Shown one piece after another: positions 38,001 to 45,181 of a stretch of DNA of 64,000 nt (position 1 is its first letter; each line of letters begins with the position of its first letter). The position numbers and the translations under genes are program-made. The notes below the pieces were generated by a model, which saw only the letters and a list, made by a program, of their open reading frames with translations, did not search any database and was not told where the DNA came from. Source of the stretch: Arcicella sp034931005 (GTDB lineage: Bacteria > Bacteroidota > Bacteroidia > Cytophagales > Spirosomataceae); the NCBI RefSeq assembly GCF_034931005.1, contig NZ_JAYGIN010000001.1, forward strand, positions 431,747 through 495,746, in the 5' to 3' direction.

Positions 38001-41000
38001 TGAAGCATTACCAGCCTCAGCTGTTAATTCAACACCATCTTTAAACCATTTAATACTTGATAAAGAATCTGGCGTTGTTAAGGTAACTGAATGACCGTCA
38101 GCTTTACATAAATCAATTGGTACAGTTACACAGGCATACGAAATGTCATCTTCTGCGGGGTGTAAATTTCCTGCTTGAGAATCAATATCTAATTTGTCCA
38201 TGTAATCTACGTATGCCTGATTACATAATAAACCTGTTGCTCCTGCCTTAATTGTGGCTGTTACCGTTAAAGTTGCAGAATCACCTTTGGCTAAGGCAAT
38301 ACCCGACCAAAGTCCAGTTGAAACATCAAAACTACCTTTTGTTGAAGTTGATGCCGTAATTAAAAACGATGACGAAATTTGGTCTTTTACAATTACTGTG
38401 GTGGTTTGTGATGTTGTATCTTTCCGAGAAACAACTACATTAAAGGTTATGCTATCGCCAACTTTTCGTTCACAAACACCAACGACCGTCTTTTTCAAGG
38501 CAACGTCAACTCTACAATCTTCTTCATCAATAAATACGGTAATTGAATCTTTACAACCTTTAGCATCTGTCACTACTAATTTGTAATTGCCAGTTACTAA
38601 ATTAGTTACATTGGCGGTTGCTTCTGAGTTTGACCAACTATATGAATATGGAGCAACACCACCTGTTACGTTTGTATTGATGCTTCCTTTATTACCATTT
38701 GAACATAAACCATCCGTTTTAGTAAAGGCAATGTGTAATGAATCTGGTTGAACAAGTGTATCTTTTACCGTTGTAACACATCCGTTTGCATCAGTTAAAA
38801 CCAATTCATAAATACCTGCTCTTAAGTTTCTCAAAGTATCAAGTCCATCATAAGCTGGATTATGAACTCCATCAACATTCCATTTGATGTTTATTGGAGG
38901 AGTTCCTCCACCAATTTTAACATAAACTTCGCCTTTACTTTGGTCGAAACAAATGTTGTCTTTTTGAGATTGAGCTACATTTATTTTTATCGGTTGCGTT
39001 ACACTAATTGTTTGTGCTTTAAAACATCCATTTGCATCAATCACTTTTAAGGTATATGTACCTGCGGTTAAACCTGTTACAGATGGATTATTTGAAAAGA
39101 ACAATCCTGAAGTGCTTGAGCCATTATACCATTCATAGGTATAAGGTGCTTTCCCGCCCGACAACATACTGCTTAAACCACCGTCAGTTCCTGCATTACA
39201 GGTAACATTCATGGTTGATAATGACAAATTCAATGAATCTGGTTGCGTTAATACTAATGTTGTATCTGCTGTACATCCGCCTGCATCAGTTACCGTAATT
39301 TGATAAGAACCTGCTGCAACATTTGAAATGGAAGAGGTTGTTGCTCCATTACTCCACAAATAAGTATAAGGAGAAGTACCACCAGATACTGCTGTTGAAA
39401 TAGAGCCTCCGCCATTGCTACATAAAGCATTTGTTGGAGTTGCTTGCAATACGATTTTTGACGAAACTGTCAGAGCAACAAAAGCAGTATCAGCACATAG
39501 TGAATCTCCATTACGAGCAATCACTGCGTAGTATCTTGTTTGACCTGCTGCTGGTAAAGTTGATGGCGTATAGGTTGAATCAACCGCACCTGCAATTTTT
39601 GTTGTGAAAGCAGAAGTTGTATCCGTTAGTGGTCCATACCATTGTTGAGATGAAACATATCCTATCACCGTTTTTCTGGTAAATGCACTTGCTGTACCTG
39701 TACCACAAACTGTTTGTTTTTTAGGCGTGGCAGTGATGACAGGTTTACAAGTGAATCCAAAGTCATAAGTATGATTTGAACCACTTAAAGGAGTTGTCAC
39801 TGCAATTACTGGATAACCATTCAGAGCAGAAGGAATACCTACAACTCCAGAAGTTTGTCCATCGCTATCATTTTGGTCGTTTCCATTACTTTGTGTGCTA
39901 TTGGCTACTGTTAAATTTAACTTAGCCGAACCAGAAGAAAGCATAGATTTTGTTTTATCAAAACTACTATCCTCTTTTCCAACCACTACAAAATAATCTG
40001 TATTGGCTTGTGGCCCTAAAATATTTGGTTTCGTTGTACCTAAGGTATCAACTACATTTGCTGCATTGAAATAATAGGTTCCATTAGCATCAGTAGTTGT
40101 CTGAGCAACCAAATTTCCTAATTTATCATATAAACTTACCGAAACATTCGCCAATGGATTTTCACATGGGTCTTGAACGCCATCATTATCTAAATCAAGC
40201 CATAATCTATTTCCAATTTCAATAGGCTGAATATTACATAATAACTCAACATCACCTAAACCAGCTCCTTTATTAAATGTACCTTCACTTCCTGTTGCAG
40301 GTGTGTAATAAAGTTCAAAAGCTTTTAGCGTTTGACCAGTTGTGTTGCTGGCACGTCTATAACCTGCCGACTCAAATCTTGATGGGTCAATACTCGTATA
40401 AACTACTTCATTTGAACCTGCCAAGATAGCTAAACCTCCTAAAGAAGTATTTTGGTGACTTGGGAAGTTATCCGCATAATATTCTCCATTTCCTGGACCT
40501 TGAAAATTATAACCTGCACCACCTCCATCAAGTGTTGAGCCTTGATTTTCAAGTACAAATGTTCCATTATTATTATATACTCTTAAAACATCTCCACCAT
40601 TTACTCCCGTAACTAATACTGAAGGATTATCTATAATTGGTTGTTTCCCACCCATCATGTGAGCCCCTCTATCAGCAAAGCCTAAAACCATTGAACCATC
40701 TACATCGAATTCAATATCTGAAAGTAAAGGTTGTGGAAAACAACGACCATTGAATGAAGGTCCTTGTGTGACTGCTACTTTGGCTGGGTCATCACTCCAA
40801 GGAATCCAAAACTGACACCCAGAATTATGGACTGCACCTCTACGATAATCTAAAGGGAAAGTATTTACGGCTGTTGACCAACTCGAACTTGTAAAATCAT
40901 AAGCATAAACAGTTGCCTTAACATCTGATAATAAACCACTTACCGAACCATCGCAAACCACGCCTACAAATAGTTTCCCTTCATGATATTTCAATCCGAA

Positions 41001-44000
41001 TGGACGACTTTCTCCACCTGTACAGCCAGTATTTGGAAAGTCTGGAAGAGTTACAATATTGCCTGCCGTTGGTTTTACTCCAGTTGTATTATAAGCTGTT
41101 AAATCAATTTTAACGATTTTCTTAGTTGCCAAACTTACTGTAAACAATGAATTATAATCATCTGAAATATCAATATCACCTAAACCAACCTTTCCAGTGG
41201 CATACCAACCGATTGAGTCCATCGTTGCTATATTAGATGCACCTGTCAATCCACGAGTAGTATTTGAGGCAACCGTTCCGACATTTACACCTAAAGCTGC
41301 TAAATCAAGGAAATCGCTTTTAGTTGGTGGCGTTACTGATGGATCACCACCTGAGTAATCAATAACATAAATTCCTCCTGCACCCAATGTACCAAGTCCT
41401 GTATGGCGTTTAACCCAAGCAGAAGTAAATAGTTTTTGAGTCAATTTGTTGTATGAGATACCCCAAGTAGAACCCATATCACTATATTTTACATCGTGAT
41501 TAACACCAGATACAAAATCGTATTTTGTAGTAACCAAAGCATCATTAGCTCCTCCATTTGTTGGAAAACCTACTGCTAATGGATTTCCGACAACATAACA
41601 AACTGTGGCTAAATTTGGATTTTGCTGACAGTATTCATTAGGGTTATTAACTCCTAAATCCACACTACAATCAGGTGCAGTCACAAACTGAGTAGTTGTT
41701 GCATTATCAGTACCACTTTGTGAAGGTTTGTAAGGTGCTGGAATAGCTCCAAATTCAACTCTTACTTTACCTGATGGCATTCCTGCAAAAGAATAATTAC
41801 CGAAGGCATCAGTAACAGTTGTTCCTAACAATACACCATTACAATCAAACACTTTTACAGGAATACCTGCTAAACCAACCTCAAGGGTATCTTTCGTACC
41901 TGTATTATTAAAATCTCTAAATACATTACCACCTATTTCTCCAGCTGCTGCATTACATGGTTTTGGAATTGGACAAATTGTTGGAGGCAATACAAAAGAA
42001 GTATCTTTAAAGCAACCACTTCTATCTAATCCTGCAAAAACACGAATCCAAACTTTGGTAGAATCTGTATTTTTATTAGGTAATGGCAATGTAAAATTAG
42101 TAGCGGCATAAGCATAAGAAGGTCCTCCATAAGACGTACCACCAAATGACAAGCCTATTTTATCTGCTCCTACTGGCGATACAGTAAGTGAAGCATTATT
42201 ATTAATCACTCCGTTTGTACAAGTTGCTTTAGTAAAACTGAACGTTAAACTTGGTTTTGTACAAGCAACAAGTCCAAAGTCATAAGTATGATTATTTTCT
42301 CCCCAAGTACCTGTAACAATGTTGATTGTAGGAATATTACTTGACAAAAAAGCATCATTATTGGCTAAACTCGAACCCGTATTTGTTCCTGATGTTTCAC
42401 CTGGTGCAACCGTAATATCTGTTAATGATAACCCACTAACCGAAGCATTTGTACCTAAGTTTACCAATCTAATTCGATATGAAGTATTTGGTAAAACGTC
42501 TGGGTCTGTGGTAGAAGAGAAAATATAATTTCCGTTCGCATCTGTTACCGTTGTATCAACTGCAACACCTGAACTATTGTATAATACCAAAGTTACACCC
42601 ACCAAAGCAGATTCGCCTGGGTCTTGAATACCATCTTTATCAGTATCTTTCCAAACTCTATTTCCAATTTCGATTGGAGCAAGATTACATAATAATTCAA
42701 CGTCTCCTAAAGCCGAACCTTTCCCAAAGTTAGAAACACCCGTATTAGCAACAATTGTATAATTACGAGTTTCATTACCTGTGTTATAGTTCAACCATCT
42801 GACTCCCATTGAGTTGAAAGCATTAGGGTCAAAAGAGATTGCAGTAATTTCATTACTACCTGGTAAAACCGCTAAACCACCTAAAGCTGTTTCTGGGTGA
42901 GTTGCATCTGAACCGATATAATAATCTTTATAAAAAAACTCACCTCCACCAGCAGGGCCATCATTTAATTCTTGTCCTGATTGTGCTGCCGCAGAAACTG
43001 CTGGAGTTGTAAAATTGTCATTTTCGTTTGGTCCTTCAAAAACAAAACCTGTTGGTGTTTTTGAAGCCAACAAAATATCTCCATGACTTACTGCACTACG
43101 CAAAACGGTTGATGAAGTAGGAATATAATTTGACCAGCCTTGTTGATGAGCAAATCTATCTATAAAACCTAATACCATATCGCCATTTGGTAAAAACTCT
43201 ATGTCGGATAATATAGGCTGAGGAGCTCCAGTGAAGAGACCATTTATACCTGTTTTGAAATCTACATTAGTAGAGTTTACTGCATCGCCAAAAGTTGTTG
43301 GGTCTGTGTAAGTGTCAATCCATCTTTGCCAGTTATCTGATTCGAGGGCATCAAAGGTAGGAGCAGGTGTAAAAGGCACCCATGACTGTTCTCTATTATA
43401 ATTTAAAGGAACACTTGTTACTTCAGTAAAAGTAGTAGGATTGGCAAGGTCAAAAGAATAAACGTAAGCCTTCTGATTTACACTCATATCAACAGTTGAC
43501 AAACCTGCACCATCACAAACAGTTCCTAAATAACCTTTGTCTTTATAAATTTTCAATCCAAAAGGACGCATTGTTCCATTTGGACAAGTACCGATTCCAG
43601 ATATAAATGGAGCGGTTGTGCCATTGATAAAAAATCTTTTAATTTTAGCAGAAGCTAAAGTTGTTGGAATCGTTGCGGTATGAACATTTGAAGAAATATC
43701 AATAGATATTAGAGAACGCTCATTTAAGTTTACCGCCCAAAGGGTATTTCTCAGTTGGTCAATATCAATATCACCATAACCAACTTTACCCACTTTAGCA
43801 TAAGCATCGGCATCTCTTGAAGCCTGCGTTCTATCTGCTGACAAATCATTAACACCCGTTCCACTACCAGAAGCGATTAGGTTTCTGGTAACACTTCCAA
43901 ATGAAATTGCTGAACCACCATTAGATGGAACAACACCTTCTAAATCAAAACCTCCAACTAATGAAGGAGTTGCAGTTGAATAATTAACAACATATATACC

Positions 44001-44771
44001 ATCCAAGCCTCTATCTCCTAAACCTGCTTGTCTTTTTAGAAATGCACTGAAGTAACTTAGCTTTGTTTTTTTGTCATAAGCTACCCCCCAAATAGACCCC
44101 ATATTATCGGCAGTGCTACTGGTTGGGTAAGTATTTGTTCCAGAGCCAGTAGCTGTATAGTTTATACCAACAACAACTGGATTTGTATTTCCAGCACCTG
44201 AACCATTATCATAACAAACAGTTACCAATTTTGGATTGGCTGTATTACAATAATCTTCAGGACAATTTATTCCTAAGGATGCAGTAGTAGTTGGTGCTGT
44301 CACAAACTGTACTGAAGTTTTACTATTTGTTCCAGCTGGCCCTTCATAGATACCCACAGGAAAATTAGTAAATTCAACTCTTAAACTTCCGCTTGCCCCT
44401 GCGATAGTATATGAACCATCAGCAGCAGTAGTGGCCGTTCCGACTGATGCACCTGCTGCATTATAAGCCGTAACAATAACCCCTGCAATTCCTGGTTCAG
44501 TAAAAGCGGCAGATGTTTCTTGAGTCGCATTGGCATTAAAGTCTTTAAAGACCTTTCCTGCTACTTGTGCGTGTACGGTATTACTCATCAAATTGAGCAA
44601 TACGAGAATCAAAATTGAACTCACATAGTGAATTAATTTATTTTTTCTATTGTAAAAATAAAAGTGGAATAAATCCTTAATCTGATTAGATAGGATTTTA
44701 AAGATGAGTAATAAGCAGGAAACTGCAAACGACCCTTTGGTTAGGGTTTGATTCGTATAATCTTTCTTCAT
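29058..44771 (-). CDS. Giant SdrD-B-like repeat surface protein (5237 aa)
   Basis: At 15.7 kb it is the largest gene here. The long N-terminal extension has its signal core near 50-66 and a probable cut after NTVHA. In order: SdrD-B-like domain and propeller-like module; second SdrD-B-like domain; a copy of the Cys-containing module otherwise seen at the C-termini (about 840-940); a second SdrD/propeller/SdrD set; four SprB-type repeats (GGTSPYTYLWSNGATT pattern); a DUF11-like domain; an Ig-like domain; then about 24 SdrD-B-like domains. Most of those alternate between two types (GSIGDYVWTDQNNDGQQ and GSLGDYVFADKNGNGTQ) that form a 729-bp unit. Their D-x-N-x-D-G loops suggest calcium binding and a stiff stalk. 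The C-terminus is CKDEICVPFEIKKVRK. A role as cell-surface fibre is inference. Confidence 0.88.
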   Translation of the reverse strand: MKKDYTNQTLTKGSFAVSCLLLIFKILSNQIKDLFHFYFYNRKNKLIHYVSSILILVLLNLMSNTVHAQVAGKVFKDFNANATQETSAAFTEPGIAGVIVTAYNAAGASVGTATTAADGSYTIAGASGSLRVEFTNFPVGIYEGPAGTNSKTSVQFVTAPTTTASLGINCPEDYCNTANPKLVTVCYDNGSGAGNTNPVVVGINYTATGSGTNTYPTSSTADNMGSIWGVAYDKKTKLSYFSAFLKRQAGLGDRGLDGIYVVNYSTATPSLVGGFDLEGVVPSNGGSAISFGSVTRNLIASGSGTGVNDLSADRTQASRDADAYAKVGKVGYGDIDIDQLRNTLWAVNLNERSLISIDISSNVHTATIPTTLASAKIKRFFINGTTAPFISGIGTCPNGTMRPFGLKIYKDKGYLGTVCDGAGLSTVDMSVNQKAYVYSFDLANPTTFTEVTSVPLNYNREQSWVPFTPAPTFDALESDNWQRWIDTYTDPTTFGDAVNSTNVDFKTGINGLFTGAPQPILSDIEFLPNGDMVLGFIDRFAHQQGWSNYIPTSSTVLRSAVSHGDILLASKTPTGFVFEGPNENDNFTTPAVSAAAQSGQELNDGPAGGGEFFYKDYYIGSDATHPETALGGLAVLPGSNEITAISFDPNAFNSMGVRWLNYNTGNETRNYTIVANTGVSNFGKGSALGDVELLCNLAPIEIGNRVWKDTDKDGIQDPGESALVGVTLVLYNSSGVAVDTTVTDANGNYIFSSTTDPDVLPNTSYRIRLVNLGTNASVSGLSLTDITVAPGETSGTNTGSSLANNDAFLSSNIPTINIVTGTWGENNHTYDFGLVACTKPSLTFSFTKATCTNGVINNNASLTVSPVGADKIGLSFGGTSYGGPSYAYAATNFTLPLPNKNTDSTKVWIRVFAGLDRSGCFKDTSFVLPPTICPIPKPCNAAAGEIGGNVFRDFNNTGTKDTLEVGLAGIPVKVFDCNGVLLGTTVTDAFGNYSFAGMPSGKVRVEFGAIPAPYKPSQSGTDNATTTQFVTAPDCSVDLGVNNPNEYCQQNPNLATVCYVVGNPLAVGFPTNGGANDALVTTKYDFVSGVNHDVKYSDMGSTWGISYNKLTQKLFTSAWVKRHTGLGTLGAGGIYVIDYSGGDPSVTPPTKSDFLDLAALGVNVGTVASNTTRGLTGASNIATMDSIGWYATGKVGLGDIDISDDYNSLFTVSLATKKIVKIDLTAYNTTGVKPTAGNIVTLPDFPNTGCTGGESRPFGLKYHEGKLFVGVVCDGSVSGLLSDVKATVYAYDFTSSSWSTAVNTFPLDYRRGAVHNSGCQFWIPWSDDPAKVAVTQGPSFNGRCFPQPLLSDIEFDVDGSMVLGFADRGAHMMGGKQPIIDNPSVLVTGVNGGDVLRVYNNNGTFVLENQGSTLDGGGAGYNFQGPGNGEYYADNFPSHQNTSLGGLAILAGSNEVVYTSIDPSRFESAGYRRASNTTGQTLKAFELYYTPATGSEGTFNKGAGLGDVELLCNIQPIEIGNRLWLDLDNDGVQDPCENPLANVSVSLYDKLGNLVAQTTTDANGTYYFNAANVVDTLGTTKPNILGPQANTDYFVVVGKEDSSFDKTKSMLSSGSAKLNLTVANSTQSNGNDQNDSDGQTSGVVGIPSALNGYPVIAVTTPLSGSNHTYDFGFTCKPVITATPKKQTVCGTGTASAFTRKTVIGYVSSQQWYGPLTDTTSAFTTKIAGAVDSTYTPSTLPAAGQTRYYAVIARNGDSLCADTAFVALTVSSKIVLQATPTNALCSNGGGSISTAVSGGTSPYTYLWSNGATTSSISNVAAGSYQITVTDAGGCTADTTLVLTQPDSLNLSLSTMNVTCNAGTDGGLSSMLSGGKAPYTYEWYNGSSTSGLFFSNNPSVTGLTAGTYTLKVIDANGCFKAQTISVTQPIKINVAQSQKDNICFDQSKGEVYVKIGGGTPPINIKWNVDGVHNPAYDGLDTLRNLRAGIYELVLTDANGCVTTVKDTLVQPDSLHIAFTKTDGLCSNGNKGSINTNVTGGVAPYSYSWSNSEATANVTNLVTGNYKLVVTDAKGCKDSITVFIDEEDCRVDVALKKTVVGVCERKVGDSITFNVVVSRKDTTSQTTTVIVKDQISSSFLITASTSTKGSFDVSTGLWSGIALAKGDSATLTVTATIKAGATGLLCNQAYVDYMDKLDIDSQAGNLHPAEDDISYACVTVPIDLCKADGHSVTLTTPDSLSSIKWFKDGVELTAEAGNASITVSDAGSYTYTGTTNGTNCQVGNCCPVIIKDACYGSIGDYVWNDNNINGKQDGGETPVAGVKVYLLDGTTGAKLDSAITDINGKYLFDSLLTGTYKVQFVEPIGKDFTPPNTGGDATIDSDAGTNGTSGLVTIDTTKPSTDLLRNNLTIDAGIIPQYGSIGDYVWTDQNNDGQQSAGELPIAGVTVYLYDGTGSTKLDSAVTDTNGKYLFDSLLDGSYLVQFVAPTGTIASKQNTGADVTDSDANKLGFSQVVNIDTTKPTTDTLRNNPQIDAGFVPVGSLGDYVFADKNGNGTQEATDTPIAGIKVYLTDNAGVKLDSTITDATGKYLFDSLLAGTYKVQFVIPSGSEATAKTAGADTAKDSNINPDGTTDAVTIDTTLPLGNVGRDNTTVDAGIVPAYGSIGDYVWTDQNNDGQQSAGELPIAGVKVYLYDATGTTKLDSTVTDATGKYSFDSLLTGGYKVQFVAPTGTIPSKQNTGADVTDSDANKLGFSQVVNINTALLATDTLRNNPQIDAGFVPVGSLGDYVFADKNGNGTQEATDTPIAGIKVYLTDNAGVKLDSTLTDATGKYLFDSLLAGTYKVQFVIPSGSEATTKTAGGDITKDSNINPDGTTDAVVIDTTLPLGNVGRDNPTVDAGIVPAYGSIGDYVWTDQNNDGQQSAGELPIAGVKVYLYDATGTTKLDSTVTDATGKYLFDSLLTGGYKVQFVAPTGTIPSKQNTGADVTDSDANKLGFSQVINIDTTKPTTDTLRNNPQIDAGFVPVGSLGDYVFADKNGNGTQEATDTPIAGIKVYLTDNAGVKLDSTLTDATGKYLFDSLLAGTYKVQFVIPSGSEATTKTAGGDTTKDSNINPDGTTDAVTIDTTLPLGNVGRDNPTIDAGIVPAYGSIGDYVWTDQNNDGQQSAGELPIAGVKVYLYDATGTTKLDSTVTDATGKYLFDSLLTGGYKVQFVAPTGTIPSKQNTGADVTDSDANKLGFSQNIIIDTTKPTTDTLRNNPQIDAGFVPVGSLGDYVFADKNGNGTQEVTDTPIAGIKVYLTDNAGVKLDSTLTDAIGKYLFDSLLAGTYKVQFVIPAGSEATAKTAGADTAKDSNINPDGTTDAVTIDTTLPLGNVGRDNPTIDAGIVPAYGSIGDYVWTDQNNDGQQSAGELPIAGVKVYLYDATGTTKLDSTVTDATGKYLFDSLLTGGYKVQFVAPTGTIPSKQNTGADVTDSDANKLGFSQVINIDTTKPTTDTLRNNPQIDAGFVPVGSLGDYVFADKNGNGTQEATDTPIAGIKVYLTDNAGVKLDSTLTDATGKYLFDSLLAGTYKVQFVIPSGSEATAKTAGADTAKDSNINPDGTTDAVTIDTTLPLGNVGRDNPTVDAGIVPAYGSIGDYVWTDQNNDGQQTAGENPIAGVKVYLYDATGTTKLDSTVTDATGKYLFDSLLTGGYKVQFVAPTGTIPSKQNTGADVTDSDANKLGFSQNIIIDTTKPTTDTLRNNPQIDAGFVPVGSLGDYVFADKNGNGTQEATDTPIAGIKVYLTDNAGVKLDSTLTDATGKYLFDSLLAGTYKVQFVIPSGSEATTKTAGGDITKDSNINPDGTTDAVTIDTTLPLGNVGRDNTTVDAGIVPAYGSIGDYVWTDQNNDGQQSAGELPIAGVKVYLYDATGTTKLDSTVTDATGKYLFDSLLTGGYKVQFVAPTGTIPAKQNTGADVTDSDANKLGFSQVVNINTALLATDTLRNNPQIDAGFVPVGSIGDYVFNDKDNSNTQTAGDTPVAGVKVYLLNGAGVKIDSTVTDASGKYLFDSLVAGTYSVQFVKPTGMNFVTPTQGGDPTKDSDVNATTGTSSPVVIDTTQPLGNVGRDNTTVDAGLKGIPQYGSIGDYVWTDQNNDGQQTAGELPIAGVKVYLYDATGTTKLDSTVTDATGKYLFDSLLTGGYKVQFVAPTGTIASKQNTGADVTDSDANKLGFSQVVNIDTTKPTTDTLRNNPQIDAGFVPVGSLGDYVFADKNGNGTQEATDTPIAGIKVYLTDNAGVKLDSTLTDATGKYLFDSLLAGTYKVQFVIPSGSEATTKTAGADTAKDSNINPDGTTDAVTIDTTLPLGNVGRDNPTVDAGIVPAYGSIGDYVWTDQNNDGQQSAGELPIAGVKVYLYDATGTTKLDSTVTDATGKYLFDSLLTGGYKVQFVAPTGTIPSKQNTGADVTDSDANKLGFSQVINIDTTKPTTDTLRNNPQIDAGFVPVGSLGDYVFADKNGNGTQEATDTPIAGIKVYLTDNAGVKLDSTLTDATGKYLFDSLLAGTYKVQFVIPSGSEATAKTAGADTVKDSNINPDGTTDAVTIDTTLPLGNVGRDNTTVDAGIVPAYGSIGDYVWTDQNNDGQQTAGELPIAGVKVYLYDATGTTKLDSTVTDATGKYLFDSLLTGGYKVQFVAPTGTIPSKQNTGADVTDSDANKLGFSQVVNINTALLATDTLRNNPQIDAGFVPVGSIGDYVFNDKDNSNTQTAGDTPVAGVKVYLLNGAGVKIDSTVTDASGKYLFDSLVAGTYSVQFVKPAGVDFVTQNVGVESTDSDVNTTTGKSDPVVIDTTKPIGDPARNNRDVDAGVKPQYGSIGDFVWTDVNNDGIQVPSELPIPGVKVYLYNGAGTVKLDSAITDANGKYLFDSLLTGSYKVKFVAPVGTIPAKQNIGNDLMDSDANKLGWSQVVNINTALLPSDTLRNNPNVDAGFVPVGSLGDYVWFDVNKDGLQTTGEPAVKGVKVYLINGTTGAKLDSTVTDANGKYLFDSLLSGSYKVQFVAPKDTNFTVKGATPTSGLDSNPNATTGLTDAVTIDTSFPLGNAARDNRSVDAGLTINLGSIAGKTFDDNDKSGTQNTGDVDRSGVKVYLYKETTPGVYVKADSVVTDSQGNYKFNNLTSANYQVQFNKPTGTTYTTPNVGDDTKDSDANPADGRTGIININTNLPETDLGRNSKYNDAGFTPIPDNCKDEICVPFEIKKVRK
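30560..37545 (-). repeat. 729-bp higher-order tandem repeat inside the 5237-aa gene
   Basis: About ten copies of domain type A alternate with type B (or, twice, with a variant C). Equivalent points recur at 30737, 31466, 32195, 32933, 33662, 34391, 35120, 35849, 36578 and 37307. Every step is 729 bp except 32195-32933, which is 738 because it holds variant C (GSIGDYVFNDKDNSNTQ). Copies differ by only a few residues, so the array is recent or kept uniform by recombination, and short-read assemblies may collapse it. Confidence 0.9.
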
Positions 44772-44837
44772 GGCGGTTGGAAAGAATTGTATTTAAAAAA
44801 TGATAAGTCAGTTAAAATTGTGACTCTTTTGTTAATA

Positions 44838-44853
44838 GACAAATAGCATACCA
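44838..44853 (-). promoter_or_regulatory. -24/-12-like element, proximal
   Basis: TGGTATGCTATTTGTC on the minus strand, 81 bp upstream of the ATG at 44771. The same element lies 82 bp before the 48301 start and a variant lies 81 bp before the 53266 start. It matches sigma-54 spacing (TGG-N8-TTG) but has T instead of C in the -12 GC. Confidence 0.5.
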
Positions 44854-44986
44854 AAATTTTCCATATACTACTCGATGAAATCAAAAAATCTGCAAATACT
44901 TTATTTTAAAGCATTTACAATCAAAATAAATCGTATCAAAACTTTATAAAAATCATATAACGTGCAAAAAATAAGATATTGGGCTT

Positions 44987-45002
44987 TTCAAAAAAAGTGC
45001 CA
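44987..45002 (-). promoter_or_regulatory. -24/-12-like element, distal
   Basis: TGGCACTTTTTTTGAA on the minus strand. An identical 16-mer lies at 48502-48517 upstream of the next giant gene. TGGCAC-N5-TTG is the sigma-54 pattern except for the final C. Confidence 0.5.
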
Positions 45003-45131
45003 AATCAGATTTTCACTTTTGGAGGAAACCTAAGAAACAATTTTCCGACTTGTTGCTTCTGGATAAATATGAACTAAATCTGTTTGGAGTTGATAAAATT
45101 ATCCTCCTCCTTCAATACAATTTTAAAATCA

Positions 45132-45164
45132 AAAAAGACTCAACCATTAGCGTTAAGTCTTTTT
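45132..45164 (-). terminator. Terminator of the 1039-aa protein gene
   Basis: 13-bp stem with one G-U pair (45132-45144, 45152-45164), AAAAAGACT/AGTCTTTTT, ending in a T-run on the minus strand. Confidence 0.8.
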
Positions 45165-45181
45165 AAATTTCAAATGATAGC

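Larger units (their letters stand above)
44772..45181. other. 410-bp upstream region of the 5237-aa gene
   Basis: No gene is seen. Next to the ATG is a leader GGCGGTTGGAAAGAATTGT (44772-44790, plus-strand reading) shared with the genes starting at 48301 and 53266. Two -24/-12-like elements follow at 44838-44853 and 44987-45002, then the terminator of the 1039-aa gene at 45132-45164. Confidence 0.75.
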
